From: Methylotuvimicrobium buryatense 5G
GTDB taxonomy: Bacteria; Pseudomonadota; Gammaproteobacteria; Methylococcales; Methylomonadaceae
Length of the DNA: 64,000 bases
NCBI RefSeq assembly: GCF_000341735.1
Contig: NZ_KB455575.1
Coordinates: 1,807,648 to 1,871,647 of the forward strand
Direction of reading: 5' to 3'
Part shown: piece after piece, positions 8,505 through 17,973 of the stretch
Numbering within the stretch: the first letter of the stretch is position 1
Layout: each line of letters starts with the position of its first letter
Notes under the pieces: generated by a model
Told to the model about the DNA's origin: nothing
Seen by the model: the letters and a program-made list of their open reading frames with translations, nothing else
The model's database searches: none
Made by a program: the position numbers and the translations under genes

Positions 8505-10409
8505 ATGTCTAAATTTCCAATCGATCTCGGCGCTTATCAGCGCATTTCACTCGATCCAAGCAGCAATGAACTGACCGCCGAACAAAAATCGGCGCTGCAG
8601 GCCAACATTCAATTATGCCGCGATGCGATCGTATTTTTCACGGCAACCGGCGCCGCCAGAGGCGTTGGCGGACACACCGGCGGCCCGTTCGATACGGTTC
8701 CGGAAGTCATGATTCTGGACGCACTGTTTCGCGGCAACGACGACAAATTCGTTCCTGTCTTTTTTGATGAAGCGGGACACCGTGTTGCCACCCAATACTT
8801 GATGTCCACGCTAAACGGCGATTTACCGGCCGAAAAGCTGATGCATTACCGCGAAGCGCATTCTCATCTTCCGGGCCATCCTGAATTAGGCTTTACGCCC
8901 GGCGTCAAATTCAGTTCCGGTCGCTTAGGTCACATGTGGCCTTACGTCAACGGCGTGGCGATGGCAAACCCTAGCAAGACATTATTCTGCCTGGGCTCCG
9001 ACGGCTCGCAACAAGAAGGTAACGATGCCGAGGCCGCGCGCCTTGCCGTTGCTCAACAACTAAACGTGAAACTTATCATCGACGATAACGATGTCACGAT
9101 CGCCGGTCACCCTTCCCATTACTTGGGCGGATGCAGCACCGCAAAAACACTGGAAGGCCATGGCGTTAAAGTGTTGGAAGGCGACGGCGAAGACCTCGAC
9201 GACTTGTACCGCCGCATCGTCACCGCGATCAACACGCAAGGTCCTGTCGCGGTCATCAACCACCGCCCGATGTGCCCTGGCATCAAAGGCCTGGAAGGCT
9301 CGACCCACGGTCACGATGTCATCTCGGTTAAACTGGCGCTCGAATACTTGGAAGCCAACGGTCAGCAAGCGGCGGTCGAACATCTGAAGTCCATCCAAGC
9401 ACCGAAACAAGACTACACCTTCCTCGGCTCCAGCGATAAATGGGATGCCAACCGCAACGTCTTCGGCGATGCGTCTGTCGCGATTTTGGGCCGATTGTCC
9501 GAAGCGGAACGTTTGGAAAAAGTCCGCGTGATCGACAGCGACCTCGAGGGCTCTTGCGGCTTAAAGAAAATTCATGATGCATACCCTGAAATCTTTATTT
9601 CTTCCGGCATCATGGAACGCGGTAACTTTTCTGCGGCGGCCGGTTTCGGGATGGAAGCCGGTAAACAAGGTATTTTCGGCACATTCAGCGCTTTCCTGGA
9701 AATGTGTATTTCCGAAATCACGATGGCGCGTTTGAACAATTCCAACGTGTTGTGTCATTTCTCGCATTCCGGTATCGACGACATGGCCGACAACACTTGC
9801 CATTTCGGTTTAAACAACATGTTTGCCGACAACGGTTTGAGCGACGGTTACGACACCAATCTGTACTTCCCGGCCGACCCGAATCAAATGAAAGCCTGCT
9901 TGGAAACTATTTTCTTCAACCGGGGTCTGCGTTTCGTTTTCTCTACCCGCTCCAAGGTGCCCATGATCCTGGATAGCGACGGGAACGATTTCTTCGGCGG
10001 CAATTATAAATTCGTTTCCGGCAAAGACGAAGTCATCCGCGAAGGGACGCAAGGCTATGTCGTCAGCTTCGGCGAATCGTTATACCGCGCGCTGGATGCG
10101 GTTGAACGTTTGAAACAAGAAGGCATCGATGTCGGCTTGATCAACAAACCGACATTGAACGTCATCGACGAAGATATGCTGACTAAAGTCGGAAAATCCC
10201 CGATGGTGTTGGTCGTCGAATCGTTCAACCGCAAAACCGGTCTGGGCAGTCGCTATGGCTCATGGTTGCTGGAACGCGGATACGCGCCTAAATTCGCTCA
10301 TATTGCCACGCACAAAGAAGGTTGCGGCGGCTTGTGGGAGCAATTCCCGCACCAAGGCATTGATCCGGCCGGAATCATGGCTAAAGTCAAGGATTTGCTC
10401 AAAGGCTAA
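8505..10409 (+). CDS. Divergent transketolase-like thiamine-diphosphate enzyme
   Basis: The 634-residue protein has a transketolase layout: N-terminal TPP domain, pyrimidine domain and C-terminal domain. The TPP/Mg motif is GSDGSQQEGN (164-173). Histidines equivalent to the catalytic set are visible: GGHTGG (H57 for the usual SGHPG), AGHRV (H92), LPGHPE (H125) and THGHD. The activating Glu of the second domain is probably in MERGNFS. Canonical transketolases have GDGCMMEG and SGHPGAP, so this is a distant branch. Family knowledge supports two-carbon ketol transfer between sugar phosphates; true donor and acceptor are uncertain. The gene stands alone, ends at a hairpin, and has no neighbouring pentose or RuMP gene. 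Confidence 0.8.
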   Translation: MSKFPIDLGAYQRISLDPSSNELTAEQKSALQANIQLCRDAIVFFTATGAARGVGGHTGGPFDTVPEVMILDALFRGNDDKFVPVFFDEAGHRVATQYLMSTLNGDLPAEKLMHYREAHSHLPGHPELGFTPGVKFSSGRLGHMWPYVNGVAMANPSKTLFCLGSDGSQQEGNDAEAARLAVAQQLNVKLIIDDNDVTIAGHPSHYLGGCSTAKTLEGHGVKVLEGDGEDLDDLYRRIVTAINTQGPVAVINHRPMCPGIKGLEGSTHGHDVISVKLALEYLEANGQQAAVEHLKSIQAPKQDYTFLGSSDKWDANRNVFGDASVAILGRLSEAERLEKVRVIDSDLEGSCGLKKIHDAYPEIFISSGIMERGNFSAAAGFGMEAGKQGIFGTFSAFLEMCISEITMARLNNSNVLCHFSHSGIDDMADNTCHFGLNNMFADNGLSDGYDTNLYFPADPNQMKACLETIFFNRGLRFVFSTRSKVPMILDSDGNDFFGGNYKFVSGKDEVIREGTQGYVVSFGESLYRALDAVERLKQEGIDVGLINKPTLNVIDEDMLTKVGKSPMVLVVESFNRKTGLGSRYGSWLLERGYAPKFAHIATHKEGCGGLWEQFPHQGIDPAGIMAKVKDLLKG

Positions 10410-10434
10410 AACCTTATAGGCAATCACACTGAAT

Positions 10435-10466
10435 AGAGGGCTTTCTTCGTTGAAAGCCCTCTTCTC
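10435..10466 (+). terminator. Probable terminator after the transketolase-like gene
   Basis: A perfect 11-bp stem (AGAGGGCTTTC / GAAAGCCCTCT) closes a TTCGTT loop and is followed by TTCTCG. The uridine run is weak, but the position, 25 bp after the stop codon, fits intrinsic termination. Confidence 0.65.
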
Positions 10467-10496
10467 GAGCCATAAGGAATTCGTGATGGCCATGTG

Positions 10497-10530
10497 TATA
10501 CCCAACGCAGATCAAAATTCGGTGCCGGGC
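10497..10530. repeat. One-ended remnant of family C element
   Basis: TATACCCAACGCAGATCAAA followed by ATTCGGTGCCGGGC is the left end of family C. Nothing of the rest remains; ntrC coding sequence ends just beyond, so this is a truncated copy between convergent genes. Confidence 0.7.
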
Positions 10531-10536
10531 TAACGA

Positions 10537-11946
10537 TCATTCCTCGATATCCAGTTCCTTAATCTTACGAGTTAGCGTATTCCTACCGTAACCCAAAAGC
10601 TTAGCCGCTTCGTGACGTTTTCCGCCGGTATAGTCTAACGCGGACTTAATCAAAATGGCTTCGACTACCGGTATCGTATGCTTGGCAATCTCCTGATCGC
10701 CCTTATGCAATTGGTACTCGATATTTTTCTTCAACACCCCTTGCCAATTCTCATCCGCCCCGCCCGACTCCTCCCGACTATGCAGCAATTCCGGCGGCAA
10801 TTCGTTCTTATGAATTTCACGACCCGAAGCCATTACGGTCAACCAACGACACAGATTCTCGAGCTGACGTACATTGCCCGGCCATTCCAGAGCCTTCAAG
10901 AATTGTTCGGCATCAGGCTTAAGCACCTTTAATTCGGTATTCAATTCGGCCGCGGCTTTACTTAAAAAATACTGCATTAGCAACGGAATATCTTCCCGGC
11001 GATCGCGAAGCGGCGGAATATGAATACGAATAACATTTAAGCGGTGAAATAAATCCTCGCGGAACCGGCCTTGAGCGACTAAGGCTTCAAGATTTTGGTG
11101 TGTCGCGGCAATGATCCGAACATCGACTTTGACCGATGAATGCGCACCGACAGGATAAAATTCTCCGTCCGCCAGCACTCTCAGCAAGCGTGTTTGCAGT
11201 TCGGCGGGCATATCGCCGATTTCGTCGAGGAACAGCGTTCCGTGATTGGCTTGCTCGAATCGCCCCGACCGTCGCGCTTGAGCACCGGTAAACGCACCTT
11301 TTTCATGCCCAAATAATTCGGATTCCATCAAATCCTTAGGGATCGCGGCCATGTTCAGCGCAATAAACGGATTACTCGCTCTTGGACTATGGCGATGTAA
11401 AGCCTTTGCCACCAATTCCTTACCGGTTCCGGACTCGCCATTGATCATCACAGTAATGTGGGAGCGGGCCAATCGGCCTATCGCCCTAAATACCTCTTGC
11501 ATCGCCGGTGCGGCACCGATAATTTCGGGTGTTGCTTCCGCGACATGGTTATTATGTATCGACTCCTGCCTTTGCTTGGAATGCTCACAGGCGCGACGAA
11601 CGACCTCAACGACTTCTTTTATATCGAACGGCTTGGGCAAATATTCGAAGGCTCCGCCGTGAAATGCCGATACCGCGCTTTCCAAATCGGAATGCGCGGT
11701 CATCACAATGACCGGTAAATCCGGATGACTGCTTTGCACGCTCTTCAACAACTGCAAGCCATCGATGCCGGGCATGCGAATATCGGTGATCAACGCGTCC
11801 GGTTCCTCGGACTTCAACGCTTCGAGCAACACGTTACCGTTAGCGAACGAACGGGTTTCGATCTCGGCTTTTTGCAGGGCTTTCTCTAATACCCAGCGGA
11901 TGGATTTATCGTCGTCGACGATCCAAACCATGCCCGAATTACTCAT
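10537..11946 (-). CDS. ntrC: Nitrogen regulatory response regulator NtrC (NR-I)
   Basis: This 469-residue sigma-54 activator has an N-terminal receiver with the DDD pocket and phosphoacceptor D55 (LITDIRMPG). A central AAA+ domain carries Walker A GESGTGKE and the sigma-54 contact loop GAFTGA. A Fis-type helix-turn-helix lies at the C terminus (HEAAKLLGYGRNTLTRKIKEL). It overlaps ntrB by 8 bp. Phosphorylated by NtrB under nitrogen limitation, it should act at the paired sites between glnA and glnK about 3.5 kb away. Closest family match is NtrC/GlnG rather than other enhancer-binding proteins because of the adjacent ntrB and glnA. Confidence 0.96.
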   Translation of the reverse strand: MSNSGMVWIVDDDKSIRWVLEKALQKAEIETRSFANGNVLLEALKSEEPDALITDIRMPGIDGLQLLKSVQSSHPDLPVIVMTAHSDLESAVSAFHGGAFEYLPKPFDIKEVVEVVRRACEHSKQRQESIHNNHVAEATPEIIGAAPAMQEVFRAIGRLARSHITVMINGESGTGKELVAKALHRHSPRASNPFIALNMAAIPKDLMESELFGHEKGAFTGAQARRSGRFEQANHGTLFLDEIGDMPAELQTRLLRVLADGEFYPVGAHSSVKVDVRIIAATHQNLEALVAQGRFREDLFHRLNVIRIHIPPLRDRREDIPLLMQYFLSKAAAELNTELKVLKPDAEQFLKALEWPGNVRQLENLCRWLTVMASGREIHKNELPPELLHSREESGGADENWQGVLKKNIEYQLHKGDQEIAKHTIPVVEAILIKSALDYTGGKRHEAAKLLGYGRNTLTRKIKELDIEE

Positions 11947-12988
11947 GGTGATTCTCCAGGGGTAAATAAATAGAAAAAACGGTACGACCAGGCTGACTAT
12001 CGCATTCGATCATGCCGTCATGTTGATTGATCAAAGACTGTGCGATGGACAAACCAAGCCCCGTACCGCTGGCCCGTCCGGTAATCATCGGATAAAAAAC
12101 CTTGCTCATCATCTCTTTATCGATTCCGGGACCGGTATCGATAATATCGATTTTCGCGGTCAATTTATTTCTCTTGCGACCGATCGTCATTTGCCGGCAA
12201 ACTCTGGTTTTTAAAGTCAGTATTCCGCTGCCTTCCATCGCCTGAACGGCATTTCTGACAATATTCAATACCGCCTGAATCAATTGATTCTTGTCGGCAA
12301 ACACTTCCGGAATACTAGGATCGTAATCCTGAATAACGCTCAGTTTTCCGTTCGCTTCGATAAGCACCAATTGCCTAACCCGTTCGACAACTTCATGAAT
12401 ATTTAATAGCGCTTTATTCGGTAGCTTATTAGGGCCGAGCATTTTATCCATTAAACCTTGAAGTCGGTCGGACTCGGCAATAATGATTTGAGTGTATTCC
12501 TTCAGTTCAGGATCATCCAATTCAAGATCCAGTAACTGTGCCGCGCCTCTTAGCCCTCCAAGGGGATTTTTGATTTCATGAGCCAGGCCTCTAACCAACA
12601 TTCGAACGGTTGATTGCTGAGATAATAATTGCTCTTCCTTAGAAATGCGTAAATGCCTATCCAGTTGTTGCAACTCGACAATGATCTCAGTAACCTGATC
12701 ATCATTGATAACGGGCGTCGCACTAAAATTGACAGTAATGCTCTGATTCATGATGTCCAGGGTTAATTCACGATCGACTAAGGGCTCATCCATTTGCAGG
12801 CATTGTTCCAGATCCAACCGCTGCTCCGAATCGACCGTCTTGAATAACTCCATGGCACTACTGCCCAACAAATGTCGAGCGCTATCGGCAAACAGCACCT
12901 CGCCGGCGGTATTGATATAAGTCAGTTTAAGCTGCCGATCGAATAGCAAAACCGCTTCATTTAAATGTTCGAGAATCTTTTTATACAC
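11939..12988 (-). CDS. ntrB: Nitrogen regulation sensor histidine kinase NtrB (NR-II)
   Basis: The 349 residues give a cytoplasmic kinase with an N-terminal PAS domain (about 1-115), a dimerisation/phosphotransfer helix with the H-box GLAHEIKNPLGGLRGAA, and an HATPase domain with N-box and glycine motifs (DTGPGIDKEMM, GTGLGLSI). There is no membrane segment, as expected for NtrB, which senses nitrogen status through PII proteins; two PII genes lie nearby. It starts an ntrBC unit that is separated from glnA by about 650 bp of repeats and the glnA terminator, so ntrBC needs its own promoter. I see no convincing sigma-54 site before it. Confidence 0.95.
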   Translation of the reverse strand: MYKKILEHLNEAVLLFDRQLKLTYINTAGEVLFADSARHLLGSSAMELFKTVDSEQRLDLEQCLQMDEPLVDRELTLDIMNQSITVNFSATPVINDDQVTEIIVELQQLDRHLRISKEEQLLSQQSTVRMLVRGLAHEIKNPLGGLRGAAQLLDLELDDPELKEYTQIIIAESDRLQGLMDKMLGPNKLPNKALLNIHEVVERVRQLVLIEANGKLSVIQDYDPSIPEVFADKNQLIQAVLNIVRNAVQAMEGSGILTLKTRVCRQMTIGRKRNKLTAKIDIIDTGPGIDKEMMSKVFYPMITGRASGTGLGLSIAQSLINQHDGMIECDSQPGRTVFSIYLPLENHHE

Positions 12989-13223
12989 GGTTTTTTAAAG
13001 TCATGAGCTTATCGATTAATCAAGGAAGACACATATAGGCAAGGAAAACGATCGCTTTACTAATATTAAGCAAATACTAGACCATAATAATTAGACATCT
13101 AATCGACAACCTCCGGCGATCATGGTTGGCAATAGGCATTCAGGTCCTTGAGACCCGAATCTCGGCAATTCCTGCCGTAATAACGATTTCCCTCGCTTCC
13201 ACGCTCGTCGTTATACATAAATT

Positions 13224-13336
13224 GTAGGGTACGCTACGCATACCCTCATGCCGTTAAGCACCGAATCCACCGGACCAAACCATAAGAGCTTGCCTTAGCA
13301 TTGGCGGGGTTACCATGGTAATCATAGCGTACCCCA
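13224..13336. repeat. Family G element (GTAGGGTACGC termini)
   Basis: The left end GTAGGGTACGCTACGC and right end AGCGTACCCC are inverted copies about 110 bp apart. The same terminus occurs at 37658-37751 and as a remnant near 53230-53275. The 654-bp ntrB-glnA gap consists of this element, a family E palindrome, a heptanucleotide tract and the glnA terminator; no gene is seen. Confidence 0.65.
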
Positions 13337-13379
13337 AGGGGCTAATCGCCAACCTACGGCAACCATGGTTGGCGATGGG

Positions 13380-13460
13380 CACTCAGGCTCTAATGCGCCT
13401 CAAAAGCTTGCCATCCATGGCCCTGAATTCCGCCAATCCATGGCGGAATGACGGGTTTCT
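13380..13460. repeat. Family E palindromic repeat
   Basis: The segment contains CCATCCATGGCCCTGAATTCC and CCAATCCATGGCGGAATGAC, the inverted arms seen in the interiors of the elements at 8163-8364 and 53363-53495 and at 53665-53735. It is a remnant without clear termini. Confidence 0.6.
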
Positions 13461-13485
13461 CATAACTTAGTGGCGCCCCCCCCAC

Positions 13486-13513
13486 CTTTCATCTTTCATC
13501 TTTCATCTTTCAT
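13486..13513. repeat. Heptanucleotide microsatellite (CTTTCAT)x4
   Basis: Four perfect head-to-tail copies of CTTTCAT follow a run of cytosines. The tract lies about 75 bp downstream of the glnA terminator. Such tracts change copy number by slippage; no gene is obviously switched by it. Confidence 0.85.
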
Positions 13514-13589
13514 CTTGCCCCTTTCACCATCATTTCCGATGCAAAGCGAGTTTAGCAGAAACTATTGAACAACATTTATGGTGCGCCCA

Positions 13590-13616
13590 AATAAAAAACG
13601 CCCCATTATGGGGCGC
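13590..13616 (-). terminator. Intrinsic terminator of glnA
   Basis: Read on the minus strand, a stem GCGCCCC / GGGGCG with an ATAAT loop is followed by TTTTTTATTT. It begins about 27 bp after the glnA stop codon and is a textbook rho-independent terminator that separates glnA from ntrBC. Confidence 0.88.
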
Positions 13617-13642
13617 TTCTTTGTTGTTATTTCGATTCGTAA

Positions 13643-15052
13643 TTACAAACTGTAATACATATCGAATTCAACCGGGTGCGTACTCATACGCAGACGAGTC
13701 ACTTCTTCCATTTTCAACGCAATATAACCGTCGATAGCATCATCGGTAAACACGCCGCCTTGCTTCAAGAATTCGCGGTCGCTATCCAACGCCTGCAAAG
13801 CTTGATCGAAAGCATGGCAGACTTGCGGAATCGCTTTTTCTTCTTCCGGCGGTAAATCGTACAAATCTTTATCCATCGCATCGCCAGGATGAATTTTGTT
13901 TTGAATACCGTCCAGACCTGCCATTAGCATTGCCGAGAACGCTAAATAAGGGTTAGCGGTCGAGTCGGGGAAGCGCACCTCGATACGGCGTCCTTTCGGA
14001 TTGGTAATAAAAGGGATACGAATCGATGCCGAACGGTTTCGCGCAGAGTACGCCAACATTACCGGCGCTTCAAAACCCGGCACCAAACGTTTATAGCTGT
14101 TCGTCGAGGCATTGGTAAATGCGTTCAATGCTTTGGCGTGCTTGATAATACCGCCGATGTAATACAACGCGGTTTCCGATAAGCCGCCGTATAAGTCGCC
14201 GGAAAATAGATTGACGCCATTTTTAGCTAAGGACTGATGAACATGCATACCGCTACCGTTGTCGCCTACAAGAGGTTTCGGCATAAATGTCGCCGTTTTA
14301 CCGTAAGCATGCGCAATATTGGTCACGACATATTTCAAATCCAACACTTCGTCGGCTTTTTTGACCAAAGTACCGAATTTAACACCGATCTCGCATTGGC
14401 CTGCTGTTGCGACCTCGTGATGATGCACCTCGGTAACCATGCCCATTTCTTCGAGAATCAAACACATCGCAGAACGCATATCCTGCAAAGAATCGACCGG
14501 GGGAACAGGGAAATAACCGCCTTTCACGCTTGGACGATGCCCCATGTTTCCGTCTTCATAGGCTTTTTCAGAGTTCCAACCGGCCTCGGAAGAATCGATC
14601 TTGTATGAAGCGCCTGAAATATTGGCTGACCAACGCACATCGTCAAACACGAAAAACTCGTTTTCGGGACCGAAGAAAGCCGCATCGGCAATACCCGTGC
14701 TAGCCAAATAAGCTTCGGCGCGTTTCGCGATAGACCGTGGATCGCGTTCGTAGCCTTGCATGTCGTTCGGCTCGATGATATCGCAACGCAGAATCAGCGT
14801 GTTATCGTCATAAAACGGATCCATCACTGCCGTACTTGGATCCGGCATCAGAATCATATCCGACTCGTTAATACCTTTCCAGCCCGCAACCGAGGAGCCA
14901 TCGAACATCTTGCCTTCTTCAAAAAGGTCTTCATCCACATCATGAGCAGGAAAAGTCACATGCTGTTCTTTGCCGCGCGTATCGCAGAAGCGAAAATCGA
15001 CAAATTTAACATCGTGCTCCTGAATCATTTTAAGTACATTTTCTACAGACAT
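13643..15052 (-). CDS. glnA: Glutamine synthetase type I
   Basis: The 469-residue protein matches dodecameric GSI-beta throughout. Visible motifs are FDGSSVAGW near the N terminus, the ATP/glutamate-site stretches [10 protein letters not shown] and NRSASIRIP, and the adenylylation loop [10 protein letters not shown] whose Tyr is the GlnE target. It condenses glutamate and ammonium with ATP hydrolysis. glnE is in the same window and the PII genes are divergent, so the complete covalent control circuit is encoded nearby. Transcription probably starts near 15298 from a sigma-54 promoter, giving a leader of about 245 nt that carries part of a family D repeat. Confidence 0.98.
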   Translation of the reverse strand: MSVENVLKMIQEHDVKFVDFRFCDTRGKEQHVTFPAHDVDEDLFEEGKMFDGSSVAGWKGINESDMILMPDPSTAVMDPFYDDNTLILRCDIIEPNDMQGYERDPRSIAKRAEAYLASTGIADAAFFGPENEFFVFDDVRWSANISGASYKIDSSEAGWNSEKAYEDGNMGHRPSVKGGYFPVPPVDSLQDMRSAMCLILEEMGMVTEVHHHEVATAGQCEIGVKFGTLVKKADEVLDLKYVVTNIAHAYGKTATFMPKPLVGDNGSGMHVHQSLAKNGVNLFSGDLYGGLSETALYYIGGIIKHAKALNAFTNASTNSYKRLVPGFEAPVMLAYSARNRSASIRIPFITNPKGRRIEVRFPDSTANPYLAFSAMLMAGLDGIQNKIHPGDAMDKDLYDLPPEEEKAIPQVCHAFDQALQALDSDREFLKQGGVFTDDAIDGYIALKMEEVTRLRMSTHPVEFDMYYSL

Positions 15053-15185
15053 GTATGTTGTCTCCTAGGTTGATTGTCATTTGTAAATTGCTAAGAATAT
15101 TTCGCGATAACGATATCATTTTTTTAATGCGCAATATAGACGTCCGGAAAAGTTTTAGAGCCCTGCCCCAATAACCGGCTACTAA

Positions 15186-15240
15186 CCCGTTAGGAATATG
15201 CACAAAATAACTTCTACAAGTAGCTGGTTCTGCGGCGGTT
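15186..15240. repeat. Half copy of family D repeat in the glnA leader
   Basis: TAGGAATATGCACAAAATAA followed by CTTCTACAAGTAG and a GCGGCGGTT block matches the left end of the complete element at 39841-40030. The other terminus is absent. It lies between the inferred glnA transcription start and the start codon, so it would be transcribed into the leader. Confidence 0.65.
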
Positions 15241-15307
15241 GCCAGACCCCAAAACGATTGCTGCAAATAAATGAAAACGACTTTCGAAATCGCCACATAC
15301 TACTTAT

Positions 15308-15324
15308 AAGCACTTCATATGCCA
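15308..15324 (-). promoter_or_regulatory. Sigma-54 promoter of glnA
   Basis: On the minus strand the sequence is TGGCATATGAAGTGCTT, with the invariant GG (-24) and GC (-12) ten bases apart. It is closely similar to the divergent glnK promoter (TGGCA, four variable bases, GTGCTT). The inferred start site is near 15298. The two NtrC-type sites lie upstream at about -98 and -130. Confidence 0.8.
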
Positions 15325-15387
15325 TATAAGCAACTAATTGATCTCAATTACAAAAATAACGTCATTCACTGACCGCTCGGCTTGATT

Positions 15388-15404
15388 TGCATCTTTATGG
15401 TGCG
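15388..15404. promoter_or_regulatory. NtrC binding site 1 (glnA-glnK enhancer)
   Basis: TGCATCTTTATGGTGCG is an imperfect dyad close to the NtrC consensus TGCAC-N7-GGTGCA, with good half-sites at both ends. Its centre (15396) is about 98 bp from the inferred glnA start and 129 bp from the glnK start. Confidence 0.72.
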
Positions 15405-15419
15405 CAGTTTAAAGCATGT

Positions 15420-15436
15420 TGCACCATATTGATACA
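15420..15436. promoter_or_regulatory. NtrC binding site 2 (glnA-glnK enhancer)
   Basis: TGCACCATATTGATACA matches the consensus TGCACYATATTGGTGCA at most positions. Its centre (15428) is 32 bp, or three helical turns, from site 1. That spacing is suited to cooperative binding of NtrC dimers. Confidence 0.78.
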
Positions 15437-15498
15437 AAACATTATCTCCTGTTAAGGCAACTGCCCAAATCTTGGGTTAATAACATCCTTGGCTTGTA

Positions 15499-15514
15499 TG
15501 GCACGCTCTGTGCT
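15499..15514 (+). promoter_or_regulatory. Sigma-54 promoter of glnK-amtB
   Basis: TGGCACGCTCTGTGCT has the -24 GG and -12 GC at the required ten-base spacing and a near-consensus TGGCACG. The start site should be near 15525, about 33 nt before the glnK start codon. The NtrC sites lie at about -97 and -129. Confidence 0.85.
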
Positions 15515-15536
15515 TTAAACAAATTCGAGTTCGTAA

Positions 15537-15896
<360 letters not shown>

Positions 15897-15919
15897 TATC
15901 GTTAACGAGGAGATCGAAA

Positions 15920-17176
15920 GTGGATAAATTAGTTGAATTAAGTTACGCGCTCGATACATTTTATTTTTTGATGAGCGGCGCACTGGTCATGTGGATGGCG
16001 GCCGGGTTTGCGATGCTCGAAGCCGGTTTGGTCAGGGCCAAAAACACCACCGAAATTCTAACCAAAAACGTCGCCTTGTTTGCAATCGCTTGCATCATGT
16101 ACATGCTGGTCGGTTACAACATCATGTATCCGGACGAAGCCGTCAACAGCGTATGGCCCGGCATCAGCTTCTTGCTCGGCGATGACAATACGGTCGAGGA
16201 AGTCATGGGTAGCGAGGGAGAAACTTACTACTCCAACATGGCCGACTTTTTCTTTCAAGTCGTGTTTGTAGCTACGGCAATGTCGATCGTCTCCGGGGCC
16301 GTTGCCGAACGAATGAAACTCTGGTCGTTTCTGGTATTTTCGGTCGTAATGACCGGCTTTATTTACCCAATTCAAGGCTATTGGAAATGGGGCGAAGGAT
16401 TTCTCGATGAACTGGGCTTTCTCGATTTCGCAGGTTCCGGCGTGGTTCACATGTGCGGTGCTAGCGCAGCATTGGCGGGAGTCCTATTACTCGGTGCACG
16501 CCAAGGCAAATACGGCGCGGACGGCTCCATCAATCCGATTCCCGGCTGTAATATGCCGCTGGCAACTCTAGGTACTTTCATACTCTGGTTGGGTTGGTTC
16601 GGTTTCAACGGCGGTTCGGAATTGAAAATTTCCGATATCGGCGAAGCCAATTCGGTCGCGATGATATTCGTCAACACCAACACGGCGGCTGCAGGAGGCC
16701 TTGTTGCTGCCTTATTAACCGCGCACTTCATGTTCGGCAAGGCCGATCTTTCTATGACGTTGAACGGCGCTTTGGCAGGATTAGTCGCAATCACCGCAGA
16801 ACCTTTAACGCCATCGCCATTATTGGCCACTGTCATCGGCGCAGTCGGCGGCGTCATCGTAGTATTCTCGATCTTAACTTGGGACAAGCTCAAAATCGAC
16901 GACCCAGTCGGCGCGATTTCGGTCCATGGCGTCGTCGGCATGTGGGGATTGATCGCAGTCTGTTTCTCCAATGAGGAAGCCAGCTTTACAGCACAATTGA
17001 TCGGCATCGTAACGATCTTCGGTTTCGTTTTCTTGAGCAGCCTGTTAACTTGGTACTTAATCAAGCTGGCGATGGGCATCCGCGTCAGCGAAGAGGAGGA
17101 ATACAAAGGCGTCGATTTCTCCGAGTGCGGTATGGAAGCTTACCCCGAGTTTACGACTGAAGGCAGCAAACGCTAA
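15920..17176 (+). CDS. amtB: Ammonium transporter (copy 1)
   Basis: The 418 residues form about eleven membrane helices typical of Amt/Mep/Rh proteins. The twin pore histidines are in SGVVHMCGASAA and ISVHGVVGMWG. It lacks a signal peptide and begins directly with YALDTFYFLMSGALVMWM. With an insertion DNTVEEVMGSEGETYYSN in a loop, it resembles the longer Amt variants common in marine and methylotrophic bacteria rather than E. coli AmtB. It is in an operon with glnK copy 1 and ends at a strong terminator. The cytoplasmic tail is acidic (SEEEEYKGVDFSE). Confidence 0.95.
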   Translation: MDKLVELSYALDTFYFLMSGALVMWMAAGFAMLEAGLVRAKNTTEILTKNVALFAIACIMYMLVGYNIMYPDEAVNSVWPGISFLLGDDNTVEEVMGSEGETYYSNMADFFFQVVFVATAMSIVSGAVAERMKLWSFLVFSVVMTGFIYPIQGYWKWGEGFLDELGFLDFAGSGVVHMCGASAALAGVLLLGARQGKYGADGSINPIPGCNMPLATLGTFILWLGWFGFNGGSELKISDIGEANSVAMIFVNTNTAAAGGLVAALLTAHFMFGKADLSMTLNGALAGLVAITAEPLTPSPLLATVIGAVGGVIVVFSILTWDKLKIDDPVGAISVHGVVGMWGLIAVCFSNEEASFTAQLIGIVTIFGFVFLSSLLTWYLIKLAMGIRVSEEEEYKGVDFSECGMEAYPEFTTEGSKR

Positions 17177-17192
17177 CGGTTGACCTACTAAC

Positions 17193-17222
17193 AACGGGCG
17201 CGTCGTGCGCCCGTTTTTTTCG
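17193..17222 (+). terminator. Intrinsic terminator of glnK-amtB copy 1
   Basis: The stem AACGGGCGC / GCGCCCGTT with loop GTCGT is followed by a run of seven T. It lies 17 bp after the amtB stop and should separate the first glnK-amtB unit from the second glnK. Confidence 0.92.
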
Positions 17223-17289
17223 GAAAAAGTAACGCACCGCATCGGATTAAGCCTTATGAAATTGTAACTAGAAGGATATTTAACTATGA

Positions 17290-17691
<402 letters not shown>

Positions 17692-17973
17692 CCCTGCCTT
17701 AACAGATGCCTATCATAACACATTGATTATTAAGTAATAATAAACACTATGCACGACAATAACGACCCAGCCTTATTTGTAAAAGCCGGGTAAAAATTGG
17801 CATGACTTTTTGATTTATATAATTCAATGTTTTATACCATAGGCACATTGGTTAAGGCTGGGCTAAGCTCACGAACAAGCCTCATCCCAATCGGTACCTG
17901 GATATGATTTATTCCCGGTACCGACAATTCCGCGCGCGTCCACTAAAAACTTATAATAATTAACGAGGACAGC

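Noticed and set aside
17798-17814. TGGCATG sequence upstream of amtB copy 2 as a sigma-54 promoter
   Set aside because: The -24 half fits but the -12 position is TG, not GC, so the match is too weak.
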